Source of the DNA: Albugo candida
Lineage: Eukaryota; Oomycota; Peronosporomycetes; Albuginales
Length of the DNA: 64,000 nucleotides
Direction: 5' to 3'
Assembly (NCBI GenBank): GCA_040437565.1
Contig: JBDOQK010000002.1
Location: 682,001 to 746,000 of the forward strand
Both the position numbers and the translations under genes were made by a program. Below the pieces are notes generated by a model. The model was not told the DNA's origin, did not search any database, and saw nothing but the letters and a program-made list of their open reading frames with translations. Positions 1 through 9,666 of this stretch are shown in pieces; position 1 is the stretch's first letter, and every line of letters begins with the position of its first letter.

Positions 1-25
1 AGATGAGTCTATTGTACATTTAAAG

Positions 26-1349
26 TGAACAATATGATCGCCAGAGGACTGCAAGGAGTAGATTTTATGGTGTGCAACACTGATGCGCAGCATCTGCAGA
101 CAACATTGACAGAGAATCGAGTACAAATGGGTCCCAAATTGACTGGAGGTCTAGGCTGTGGAGCCAATCCCGAGCTGGGGTACTGTGCTGTCAAAAAGTA
201 GCAAGTTACATCAAGTTCTTACACCCCTTCTAGTCGGGAAGCTGCTGAAGCTGCTATAAATGAAATTCTGGAGCGGATTGATGGATTCAATATGGTCAGA
301 ATAGAATCCTTGTAAAGCTGGTACCTCTGGACTCAATGTAAAATATATAGATGTTTGTGACGGCTGGCATGGGTGGCGGCACAGGAACGGGAGCTGCTCC
401 AGTCATCGCGAGAGCTGCAATGGACGCGGGGATCTTAACTGTTGGAGTCGTTACCAAGGTACCTAGTTCAAATAAAGTCGAGTCAGCCTACAAGCTCAGC
501 TTTTACACTATGATAGCCATTCCGTTTCGAAGGAACACATCGGGGAAAGTTGGCGGAATCGGGACTGCTGGAGCTCAAACAGAGTGTCGATAGCTTGATA
601 GTCATTCCAAATCAGAATCTGTTCAATGTATCGACTGCACAAACATCATTGATGGATGCTTTTAGGTGCGCCATGACATCACCAATCAAGTTGAATCGGA
701 TGAGTAATTTGGTGTGATTATAGGCTCGCGGATGATGTGCTTTTGGCAGGAGTAAAGAATATTTCCGATCTCATGGTCATGCCCGGGCTGATCAATCTGG
801 ATTTTGCAGACATTCAATCAGTATATCCGCGAGTGTCACAAGCGAATCGTACATTTGACAGCTTGTATGTTAGGTCATGTCAAACATGGGAATCGCCATG
901 ATGGGAAGCGGAGAAGCTGAAGGTGAAAATCGGTAAGATCATCGACAGCATCTTTTCTTTCATTCATTGTACGGTTCAGTGCTCTACTTGCCGCCGAAGC
1001 TGCGCTAGCAAATCCGCTTTTAGGCGATATTTCAATCAAGGTATCGTTTTCATACAATCGAAGAAAAGCTCACTTTGAAAGCCGTCCTAGGATGCGAAAG
1101 GAATGCTCGTCAATATCACAGGCGGTTCAGATTTGACATTGTTTGAAGTCGATGAAGCAGCTGAGCGTGTCACGCGAGTAAGCTGTTGCGCTTTCTGGGT
1201 ACATCTGACTGTGGCTAATTTTGAATTACAAGGAAATTGAGGATCCGCACGCGAATATCATTTTTGGATCAAGCTTTGATGAGTCTTTAAACGGGAAACT
1301 ACGCACATCCATAGTAGCAACAGGAATGTCGGACCTGGATAAAAAATGA
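26..1349 (+). CDS. ftsZ: Bacterial-type FtsZ, mitochondrial division GTPase (5' end outside window)
   Basis: The tubulin-like GTPase forms the division ring inside mitochondria of protists that keep it. Nine exons can be read. The first visible one begins inside the protein at an intron end near base 25 and encodes [20 protein letters not shown]. The third carries the tubulin signature GGGTGTG (bases 372-392). Later exons give [75 protein letters not shown] and the C-terminal [20 protein letters not shown]. All are typical of alphaproteobacterial FtsZ. The introns are 50-60 bp GT-AG introns, for example 180-233, 295-350, 459-516 and 1041-1090, which rules out bacterial contamination. The stop is TGA at 1347-1349. 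The protein ends soon after the GTPase core (SDLDKK), so a long C-terminal tail is absent. The N-terminus and any mitochondrial presequence lie upstream of the window. Confidence 0.93.
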
Positions 1350-1380
1350 TATTAACGCAATCGAGTTTAACAGTATACAT

Positions 1381-2199
1381 TTACAACGTGAAGCTATGCT
1401 GAGTTCCCATAGACAATCGTGACGAGTCACTGGAGAGTGATTCATACGCAAGCCACATGCTACTGAGGCGTTCCATGATATCTGCTGTTGTGCAGGCAGC
1501 ACCTTCGGGAATGACGACTTCTCTCATGGCTTGCTCTAATGGAAGTGCATCATCATGACACTTTTCGCTGCTGCTTTCGAACATATTGTTGGAGACGAAG
1601 CTAACTTCTTCTGTGGTACCTTCAGAGCTCTGACTGTGAGAATCACGATCACTTTCTGCTCGGGAAAATTCAATCTGGTTCGACTCCGGCTCTTTCAAAG
1701 CTTCGCTCTTGTTGCGATAGCATTGATGCAAGCAAAAAGTCGATTGAATTTTACAAAGATCTGATGTACCAACAGGTTGCGCTCCTCGAAGCAAAAATGC
1801 ACGCAGCACTTCTCTTACTCGCAGACCACAATTCCTACATTCGGATGTCTCTCCAAGAAAAACGATCTGGACGAGCGATCGGAGAAACTCCTGAAGCACT
1901 GCGACACGTTTACGTACATTTCGATTGGTTCGAAAAAGGCTTTTATTTGGAAATGACATTTCCATCAGATGATTTGTGAAAATCACGCAACCGGGGCAAT
2001 GAGATCCTTCGTGTATAGCTGACAAAAGATCCTGCCGAAGTTGATGGAATTGTGAGTAGCGGCGATTGATGGTCCATTCCTGCTGTGTGGGGTGCACAAC
2101 CACCGAAATGCTATACAGAGTATGCGTCGGGCGATTCAGAGCAGCTGGTATAAACACTTGCACATTTTGCGCATGCTTTTCAGAAAGTGTTTGTCGCAT
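1381..2199 (-). CDS. PX-domain phosphoinositide-binding protein
   Basis: An uninterrupted 272-residue frame runs from ATG at 2199 to TAA at 1381. Residues about 10-130 look like a PX (phox) domain: VFIPAALNRPTHTLYSI, then the basic strand WTINRRYSQFHQLRQDLL and CPGCVIFTNHLMEMSFPNK, where PX proteins have a proline-rich loop, then RKRVAVLQEFLRSLV. PX domains bind PI3P and related lipids on endosomes. The second half (about residues 150-272) is acidic and serine-rich with no recognised domain. A pair of cysteines (ECRNC) near residue 120 is unusual. It is convergent with FtsZ, with only 31 bp between the stops. The 5' half is printed a second time after the gap at 2266-2365; only the left copy has the stop and it appears complete. 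PX assignment is by pattern; the partner and cargo are unknown. Confidence 0.75.
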   Translation of the reverse strand: MRQTLSEKHAQNVQVFIPAALNRPTHTLYSISVVVHPTQQEWTINRRYSQFHQLRQDLLSAIHEGSHCPGCVIFTNHLMEMSFPNKSLFRTNRNVRKRVAVLQEFLRSLVQIVFLGETSECRNCGLRVREVLRAFLLRGAQPVGTSDLCKIQSTFCLHQCYRNKSEALKEPESNQIEFSRAESDRDSHSQSSEGTTEEVSFVSNNMFESSSEKCHDDALPLEQAMREVVIPEGAACTTADIMERLSSMWLAYESLSSDSSRLSMGTQHSFTL

Positions 2200-2701
2200 T
2201 TTCTTCGAGCGGATTAAATGTGTCCTACTCAGCTAAAGCGCAAATGTAGCCAGCCATAAAACGCTNNNNNNNNNNNNNNNNNNNNNNNNNNNNNNNNNNN
2301 NNNNNNNNNNNNNNNNNNNNNNNNNNNNNNNNNNNNNNNNNNNNNNNNNNNNNNNNNNNNNNNNNTCGAAAAAGGCTTTTATTTGGAAATGACATTTCCA
2401 TCAGATGATTTGTGAAAATCACGCAACCGGGGCAATGAGATCCTTCGTGTATAGCTGACAAAAGATCCTGCCGAAGTTGATGGAATTGTGAGTAGCGGCG
2501 ATTGATGGTCCATTCCTGCTGTGTGGGGTGCACAACCACCGAAATGCTATACAGAGTATGCGTCGGGCGATTCAGAGCAGCTGGTATAAACACTTGCACA
2601 TTTTGCGCATGCTTTTCAGAAAGTGTTTGTCGCATTTTCTTCGAGCGGATTAAATGTGTCCTACTCAGCTAAAGCGCAAATGTAGCCAGCCATAAAACGC
2701 T
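1930..2701. other. Scaffold gap with duplicated contig overlap (336 bp)
   Basis: One hundred N at 2266-2365. The 336 bp before it (1930-2265) reappear directly after it (2366-2701) without visible change. The 5' half of the PX gene is thereby shown twice. This is an unmerged overlap of contig ends. Confidence 0.95.
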
Positions 2702-3042
2702 TTGGTCAACTGACTCCTCGTTTGATTTATTTTATCCGTCAGATGTAATAATAGATTCCGGTGGACATATAGAGGAGACAAATCTTTCCATGTTAAAAAC
2801 GTTCAGTGCGGTTGAGGTCGTTATGAAGAAATCCTTTTACTCCAAGCACAATAATTATTATTAGAAGGAGACGCCTTGGAGGGCAGTCGTTACACTAATG
2901 GATACGAATGAAATCGATGAAATCGATTTACTTCTGGAATTCGATGGCTAGGCTTAGGTCGTAAGTGTAATATAGGATGCTAACAGATTTATTTTTGTAA
3001 ATTTAGCAGCCATTATTGTGTGGCCTTCTACGTGTCGTTCGG
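2702..3042. other. Intergenic spacer, divergent promoters
   Basis: This lies between the divergently transcribed PX and lectin genes. It is AT-rich and no RNA gene, repeat or open frame of note is visible. It should hold both promoters. Confidence 0.5.
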
Positions 3043-4503
3043 ATGGCATTTGTTTCGATTGCGGTAGCTCTGCAGCTATGGATGTGTGTGTATCACCATG
3101 TCCAGGGAGAATTGATCAGTCATCTTTCGTTTGACAAACCCTTTCAGGACATTTCTTCCGATAAAACGCGCCGAATAAATGGAAATTGGGAAGTTGGAGG
3201 TTCCACACAGGTGAATCGCCATTTTGTGCGTCTGACTCCCGACCGTCAGCGAAAAGACGGGTACATTTGGTCGAAGGAACCGATCAAGCAGCACGAATTT
3301 TCAATTATATTGACATTTCGAATCAGCGGGCAATCAGCGAGGTTGTTTGGAGACGCGCTCTCATTGTGGGTCACCACTGAACCCAAGCATACACATGGCT
3401 ACAATCATGGATTCAAAGAAAGATACACGGGTTCGTTTTTTTCTTTTTCTGACTCACTTGTGTGATTTGACACTGCGAACAGGCTTTGGCGTTATCGTCG
3501 ATACGTATCACAATGCTGAGGATAAAGAGCACAAAGATGTATTCTTACAAGTGAATGATGGCTCAAAAGTATTGGATGATCCAACCAAAGAAACAAAGGG
3601 AGGCTGTATGGCGTCGGGTGTGCGATATAACGAGAAGCACGCATCTTTTTCTCCATCGCAAAATATGTCCCGAATCAAAGTGCAGTACCGCGAGAATCGT
3701 GTGACCATTTCCTTGGATGAAGGCAATGATGGTGTTTGGAGGCACTGTCATGAGGCAACTGTGGCCTTACCTCAGGGCTGGACCGAGCATGCGACATTGG
3801 GGCTTACAGCTACCACAGGAGCTCTGGCAAATAATCATGATGTCATCTCCCTCAAAATCTACGAGTAAGTCAATTATTTGCGTTGAGTAAATCTTTATTG
3901 ATTTTATTTCTCTTTAAAGCGCTTTTGACGACGAGGGTCATACTGCTCACGACGTAAAATCAAGCCAGACAAAAGCCCACGACCCTGACGCTGTCCAGCC
4001 TTACGAGGACCTCGATGCACGTCTGCAACAGTTGGCGCGCAAGTATAAAATGCTTTTGGAGAACTTTGAGCACCAATTTACAGGTACTTGCTACATCATT
4101 TATAAAATCTTGACAAATCCATACAATGCAACTCGCTTGTGATATGTAGCCTTAAAAGAATCTACAGAAAATTCGGTCAAGAAGCTTAAAGAGCAGGAAG
4201 AGCGTGATCAACGCCAAATTGCCGCGTTGGAGAGTTGGATTCACAATCGGGTTCGTTTTGTGAATAACTGCTCACATAGATATTTGCTAACATAGCTGCG
4301 ATTAGGTCGAGACTCGTATTGATAGTACGGTGGACGCTGTTCGTGATCAAGCTGCCGAAAAGCTTCAAGAAACAATCCACGAAACTACCAAGAAATCTGG
4401 AGGATGGAAGACACCATTTATCTTGTTTTTGCTTTCTTTAGCTGGCGTTATTACGTTTACGTACAAGAAATATCAGGAGCTTCGTAAATCGCATCTCCTA
4501 TAG
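3043..4503 (+). CDS. L-type lectin cargo receptor (ERGIC-53/VIP36-like)
   Basis: This is a type I membrane lectin of the early secretory pathway that would pick up high-mannose glycoproteins between ER and Golgi. Five exons are readable: 3043-3430, 3483-3864, 3920-4083, 4150-4250 and 4306-4503. The ATG at 3043 opens a signal peptide (MAFVSIAVALQLWMCVYHHV). The lectin domain follows: LSFDKPFQDI, NWEVGGSTQVNRHFVRLTP, DALSLWVTTEP, GFGVIVDTYHN, GGCMASGVRYNEKHA, LGLTATTGALANNHDVISL. Exons 3 to 5 form a charged coiled-coil stem, followed by one transmembrane segment (TPFILFLLSLAGVITFTY) and a short basic tail ending KSHLL. The tail lacks the KKXX or KRFY endings of animal homologues, so ER/Golgi sorting may differ. 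An in-frame TTG at 3016 lies upstream; the ATG fits the signal peptide better. Family sure; ERGIC-53 versus VIP36 not resolved. Confidence 0.88.
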
Positions 4504-4613
4504 AGGTCGACTGCATTGATTGAATACCACAAGAGAGATTCATGCGATTTTTTTTTTTTTAAAATTGTGTGTGTACATCGCTTTAGACTTGTGCACATAA
4601 ATTAAGAGTCCGC

Positions 4614-5321
4614 ATGGGTAATGTCAAACCATCCAAAAAGCAGCGCCAGAAGCTGAAAGCAGCAGCTCATAAATCGAAAGTCACAAATGAAAAACAAGTG
4701 CAGAATGATGGGCATGCAATGCTCGATGACGATCAATCCGTCCAAATCGTCAAACCATCAATACAAGTGAAAACAAACAAACAAAAAAGTAAAATTATGA
4801 GAGCAACCGGCAAAAATGCAACATCACCTGAAATGATACAATCTGTCCAGTACTATCTCGATCAATGGAAAAGGAAAAGCACAGTTGAGAATGATTCCAC
4901 TGCATGGAAATTTAAAGTAGGAAACCCACAAGTCCTTCACCGGTTAGTTGAGTCTTTCTGTCTTAGAAAGTAAAGCAGGAGTGGATTCTGAGGTGGATGT
5001 ATGAGATCAGTATAGTACGTTACTATCGCTCGATATGAGCCAACCTCTAAGTTATCCCCATCAGGTTCCGAAATCGATGTTTGCAGATATTTTGGCATAT
5101 TTGCAAGGGATCGAAGGTGTCGCAAGAGAGGTATTTACTGGCAGAGTTTAAAGTGTTCTCACTCAAACTTTTGGATTCATTAGCGAGTTAATGAGGGAGC
5201 TAACAGAATAATCGATTTGGGGGAACCAAAAAAGCAGGAGGCAGAGCAGAATCGGTCCGAGAAGCTTGCTCGGAGAAAATATAAACGCGCGCTCCAAGTT
5301 GCTGAAGCATTAGCTACATAA
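4614..5321 (+). CDS. WKF-domain protein (C7orf50-like, nucleolar)
   Basis: This small basic protein has the WKF domain of human C7orf50, an uncharacterised nucleolar/rRNA-linked protein. The N-terminus is lysine-rich (KPSKKQRQKLKAAAHKSK), as expected for a nucleolar signal. The domain follows: MIQSVQYYLDQWKR, then WKFK at 4905-4916, an intron at 4917-4966, and KVKQEWILRW. After a further intron whose 5' border is uncertain comes VPKSMFADILAYLQGIEG and, after a third intron, a charged helix (KLARRKYKRALQVAEALAT) ending at TAA 5319-5321. Human C7orf50 shows the same order of elements (WKF, then a WLL helix, then VP plus AYL.G). It lies 110 bp after the lectin and 18 bp before the stop of the convergent acid phosphatase. 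Family good, molecular role unknown. Confidence 0.75.
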
Positions 5322-5339
5322 TCGCGCCTCTGGTCTAGT

Positions 5340-7171
5340 CTATTTAGAATAAAGCTGATCTTTTATTTCTGCTCGAAGCTTTATTGATGCCATGCGATCG
5401 TTTATCATGCTACAGAATGTTTCAGCAGGTACAAATGCTAACGAACCATTTTTCAGCTGTAAAAGTATCCCGTCCATCTCCACACGAACAAACCACTTTC
5501 CATCCTCTCTTTCTAGCAGTTGAAATGTGATTGCGGTACCATAGTCCGGCCACCACGATTTATCCCCAACCATAGCAGCACCGAGGAAATGCAAAATCGC
5601 AAGAAGTGTCACGTCGTGACCACTATATGCAATCAGGCGAGCACTGGAATCGATAGAATGATTGATAGTTTGCAGNNNNNNNNNNNNNNNNNNNNNNNNN
5701 NNNNNNNNNNNNNNNNNNNNNNNNNNNNNNNNNNNNNNNNNNNNNNNNNNNNNNNNNNNNNNNNNNNNNNNNNNNCCACCACGATTTATCCCCAACCATA
5801 GCAGCACCGAGGAAATGCAAAATCGCAAGAAGTGTCACGTCGTGACCACTATATGCAATCAGGCGAGCACTGGAATCGATAGAATGATTGATAGTTTGCA
5901 GAACCTGCAATTATCCAGGATTTTGTTTGAGCGAGTTCACTTTACAACAAAGGCCATAATCACTTACATAGGCGTATATTTGTTCCATAATCCCACCGGC
6001 GACAAGATAGAGAATTTTCGGATCGGAATAAAACTGGCAAAGAGAAGCATCAAACGGCTTCCACATGTAGCAAAATGCTCACCCGTTGGAATCTAAAACT
6101 TAGATGCTCCATGGTCTCACGATGACAGTCTTCAATGCCAGAAAGACGCGACATTTTGTGTGAGATACGACACGTGTAATAATCGGCAGCAATCATCCAC
6201 ACGAATTTGTGCTTCATTTGGCTGAAAATCGGCAATACACCACACAACTGTTCTTTGATAGGCTTCATTTCTGCTTCTCGAAATCGAAGTTCGGAATCCG
6301 TTGTCTCCATTGTTGCCTTCATCGCAACCAATTGCGAATAGAAAGAATATCCTGCGAAAAAGAGCATCTCGGTCACGAATTAAGCGTGGTAATGTACTTT
6401 ACTGTTGAGAAAATCTTGATCAATCGGCAATAGGTTGATCTGAAGTGGAAAAAGCTTCTTCTCAGCGTGTAAGAGCCCAAGAAGAAGCGCCTTGACGCTC
6501 AGCTGTGTACGTTCATGCGAGTTTGCAAATACCATTACATTTTCAGGATCAAGTTGAGAAAAGAATGTGCCTTCAACATCTTGCGGGTCAAGATTCTGTC
6601 TCTATGCAGAGCTTTGAGTATAATACAAGGAGAGAGATCACCGCATACCAACTGCACACCACGCTCTATCATCTGTTCCATTCCGATCGACGTAAGGCGA
6701 CCAAACTCACTCGAGGGTAATCGATTAGGTACACTTTGGGGCGTTTGGCTCGCCAAGACATACTTGCCGCACAAATCTGACAGAACTGCATCTGATGGAA
6801 GTTTTGTTAGCCACCGCTTGGCTTCGCGTTGCTCTTCCATTTTGTGTCCGGCAAAGACATTCCATAAAGGCGTTCGATCGCCATGACGATGGACGATTTG
6901 AACTTGACGAAGTCGATAGCGCATTCCTATTCTCGAGTGATACACACTACCTCAGGCNNNNNNNNNNNNNNNNNNNNNNNNNNNNNNNNNNNNNNNNNNN
7001 NNNNNNNNNNNNNNNNNNNNNNNNNNNNNNNNNNNNNNNNNNNNNNNNNNNNNNNNNCCACCGCTTGGCTTCGCGTTGCTCTTCCATTTTGTGTCCGGCA
7101 AAGACATTCCATAAAGGCGTTCGATCGCCATGACGATGGACGATTTGAACTTGACGAAGTCGATAGCGCAT
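5340..7171 (-). CDS. Histidine acid phosphatase (branch 2)
   Basis: This is a phosphomonoesterase of the lysosomal/prostatic acid phosphatase type. The catalytic signature VQIVHRHGDRTPLW lies near the N-terminus (about 7100-7155), carrying the phospho-accepting His and the two Arg of RHGxRxP. The second catalytic motif GHDVTLLAIL (GHD, proton donor) is about 100 residues from the end. Between them is VFANSHERTQLSVKALLLG, the usual second conserved block. At least four introns of about 50-60 bp are needed, one starting GTATGCGG near 6660. No signal peptide is visible, so a cytosolic or oomycete-specific secreted form cannot be told apart. The start is placed at the ATG at 7171. An upstream in-frame ATG at 7303 is followed by TGA at 7199-7201. 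Two gaps, each with a duplicated overlap, inflate the span, so the real gene is about 470 bp shorter. Confidence 0.85.
5550..5901. other. Scaffold gap with duplicated contig overlap (126 bp)
   Basis: One hundred N at 5676-5775. Bases 5550-5675 are repeated at 5776-5901, doubling the GHD-motif exon of the acid phosphatase. Confidence 0.95.
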
Positions 7172-7204
7172 TCCAATTCTTGAGTGGTGCACACTACCTC
7201 AGGC
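6811..7204. other. Scaffold gap with near-identical overlap (147 bp, four differences)
   Basis: One hundred N at 6958-7057. Bases 6811-6957 are repeated at 7058-7204, covering the RHGDRTP exon. The two copies differ at four clustered sites near 6927-6943 and 7174-7190. That is why the assembler left them apart; they look like two alleles. Confidence 0.93.
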
Positions 7205-7301
7205 GGTGGTCCGCACGAGATCATGAAACGTCGTGACGATGCTGCAATCTGCAACGGAAAATTCGATACTCTGAGCTACAGACTCATTACTTTGCGCTGT
7301 C

Positions 7302-9666
7302 ATGCCACCACCTAGCAAAAGGGCTCTTGTCAAAAGCATTCAGCAGTGCTATGAGCAGGTACATTCCATTTTGGCGTGAAAATTCGCATTTTGATTTATT
7401 GGCATGCTAGGAAAGATGCACCCTTCTATTAGACTTGGAAAGTATGCGAAAGCAATGTTTGAAAAAGGATCAGGACGCTCAAAAACTGGCTGCAATCACT
7501 AGTCAACATACACTTCAATTAAAACGAGAAATCGCTGCATTGCAAAAGTCTCTTACGTCTATTACAAAGGAGAGTCAGGAATTACGAGAGAAGTACTCCC
7601 ACACGAGCTCGCTTTTGGAGACAGCAATGGACCAGCATGAGAAAGATAAGCATTGGATTGTAGAACTTACGGAGCGTAATCGCAACATACATCTAGGACA
7701 ACAAGAAGCGTTAGAAATAGTGAATAATCAGAATGCGCTTCCCGTGAAAGAAGCTCATAGGGAAAAATATCGTCTTCGCGAGCGGGTTGATAATTTACGA
7801 CTGCAACTGGATAAAGAAAGAAAAGAGTTGCGTCACGTTCGAGCTACATTGAGTGACAAATTAGAGAAAAGCGAGCTGAGAGTAAAAGTATTAGACAAGC
7901 AAATTAATGAGTCTCAACACCGGGAGAAGGTCAGCCATAAAATGAAGGAAAAAGCAGTGGGAGAAGCCTCAGAGTACGAGAGGAAGGTTTTGCTATTATC
8001 GGACGAAGTCAATATTGCGCTTCACTCCAATAAGGAGATGCAAATGCGTCACTTGGAAGCTGCGATGGAAAAGCAGAAAGCTTTAGACCAAGAAGTTTGC
8101 TCTCACCGTCAAACATCTGAATGTCGACAGATGGCTCAAGAAGAAGGCAGGATGTGGATTTACGCGTACCACCTAGCAAAAACACAGAGGGATCAATGCA
8201 TCGAAACAATCGAAGAGCTTAGGCATCAACAGGAGCGCGCGCTGTTTAGAAAGAATGAACGCATCACAGAGCTTGAGGCCAAATTGGAAGAAAATCAAAT
8301 GACATGTCGACGCTGTACAAAAAGCCAGGAGAAATGTGAGAAAGATGAACGAATGCTTGCGGATAAGGCACGAGGTGAAATCAAAATGGAAGTGCAAGTG
8401 GAGCTACAAAAAGAAAATTGGACTCAGTATCAACAACTCATCGACAAATACATGAACATGTGTCAGCAACTGCAAGCACTCAGCAATGATTTTGATGGTT
8501 TGATTCACAAAAAAAACACGTTGATGATAGAGCTCGAGCAGCGTCGCAAGCAAGAAGACTACTACCTGCAGCAAGTCGCGCGAGCGCAGCAGCAACTGGC
8601 TCAGTCAGAAGAACGATCTTGCACGATACTTGATGGCCATCGCCAACAGGAGAAAGCAGTACAAAGCTTGCTGCTCAAGGTGGACAGCTTGACGACTTTG
8701 GTGAGGCACCTTCAGTCTAATGTATGATTCCTATGTCTTAAGTGCTTCAATTAGACACAGACACAATTTCAACGAATTCAGGAACTTGACAACGGTAAAT
8801 CTCTTACGGTGAGCATTACAGTGTGACCTTGCACGCAGAATATTTTCAAGATCAAGTTGCGTAGATTGCACAAAGCCAAGAAAGTATCCAAGCCTTGCAA
8901 TCTGAGCGTGATGCCATTCGTCATGAGAAGGAAGCTTATCAAACAAGATTAAGTGCTTTGGAATGTAATTTGGAGGCGCTCTCTGCAGAACGAGATGCCA
9001 TTCGTACTGAGATGGAAATTGCTGAAACAAGAGAAAATTCTTTTAGAGGCGAGGTAGAGGCTCTGTCAGAAGAGCGAAATGCACTTGTGGCCGAGAAAGA
9101 AGCTCTTGAAATTGCACACCGAGGAGAAATTGAATCGTACAAACTAAAGCAGCAGCAGACTTTGGAACAAATGAAAGATCTGATAGCGGTGCAGCAGCGT
9201 TCCGAATTTTCTCTCGAGGTTTGATGAATATTCACGCCCACAATATCGAAATAACCTTCCCTTTTAGGAGCGGAAGCAAACCATTGAACAGCTGCTAGAA
9301 GCAAAAGATCTTCTCCAGCAGCAAGTTGCAGTCGCGAAAGCTGCGATCGTCGGTGATGAAATGCTCACCCCGAAACACAGATTGCGAAAGATACACCACA
9401 TCCATGAGTCAAGTGTCTCAGAATGGAGGGAGAAAATGATCAAGGTTCGTCAAAAGTACAAGAAGAGAATCGCTTTCTTACAAAAGCAGCTCAACGCACT
9501 TGAGAGCAAAATCAAAGACCTTGAGCAGCTGTTACGCGATCAGGCACAAACCATTCACGAGCTCACTCTACAAGAAGAGTATTCAGAATTTTCGGATGAT
9601 CCAATCGACTTTGCATCATCATACAGCAGAAACTCTTCCGCTTACCCATTCTCATCGTTGCAGTGA
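7302..9666 (+). CDS. Large coiled-coil protein, function unknown
   Basis: The protein of roughly 715 residues is almost wholly predicted coiled coil. Exon 1 starts at ATG 7302 (MPPPSKRALVKSIQQCYEQ). After a 52 bp intron it joins ERCTLLLDLESMRKQC and the long exon to about 8720. Three more short introns follow (near 8721-8761, 8809-8867 and 9219-9267), then an exon ending at TGA 9664-9666. The sequence is rich in E, K, Q, R and L in heptads, with runs such as LQLDKERKELRHVRATLSDK and CNLEALSAERDAIRTEMEIA. The segments at 8880-9100 repeat an SERDAIR/SAERDAIR/SEERNAL pattern, which suggests internal tandem duplication. It has no motor, kinase or membrane segment, and the last 30 residues are serine-rich. 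It could be a centrosomal, basal-body or Golgi-tether protein; sequence alone does not decide. It is divergent from the acid phosphatase, 130 bp away. Confidence 0.75.
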
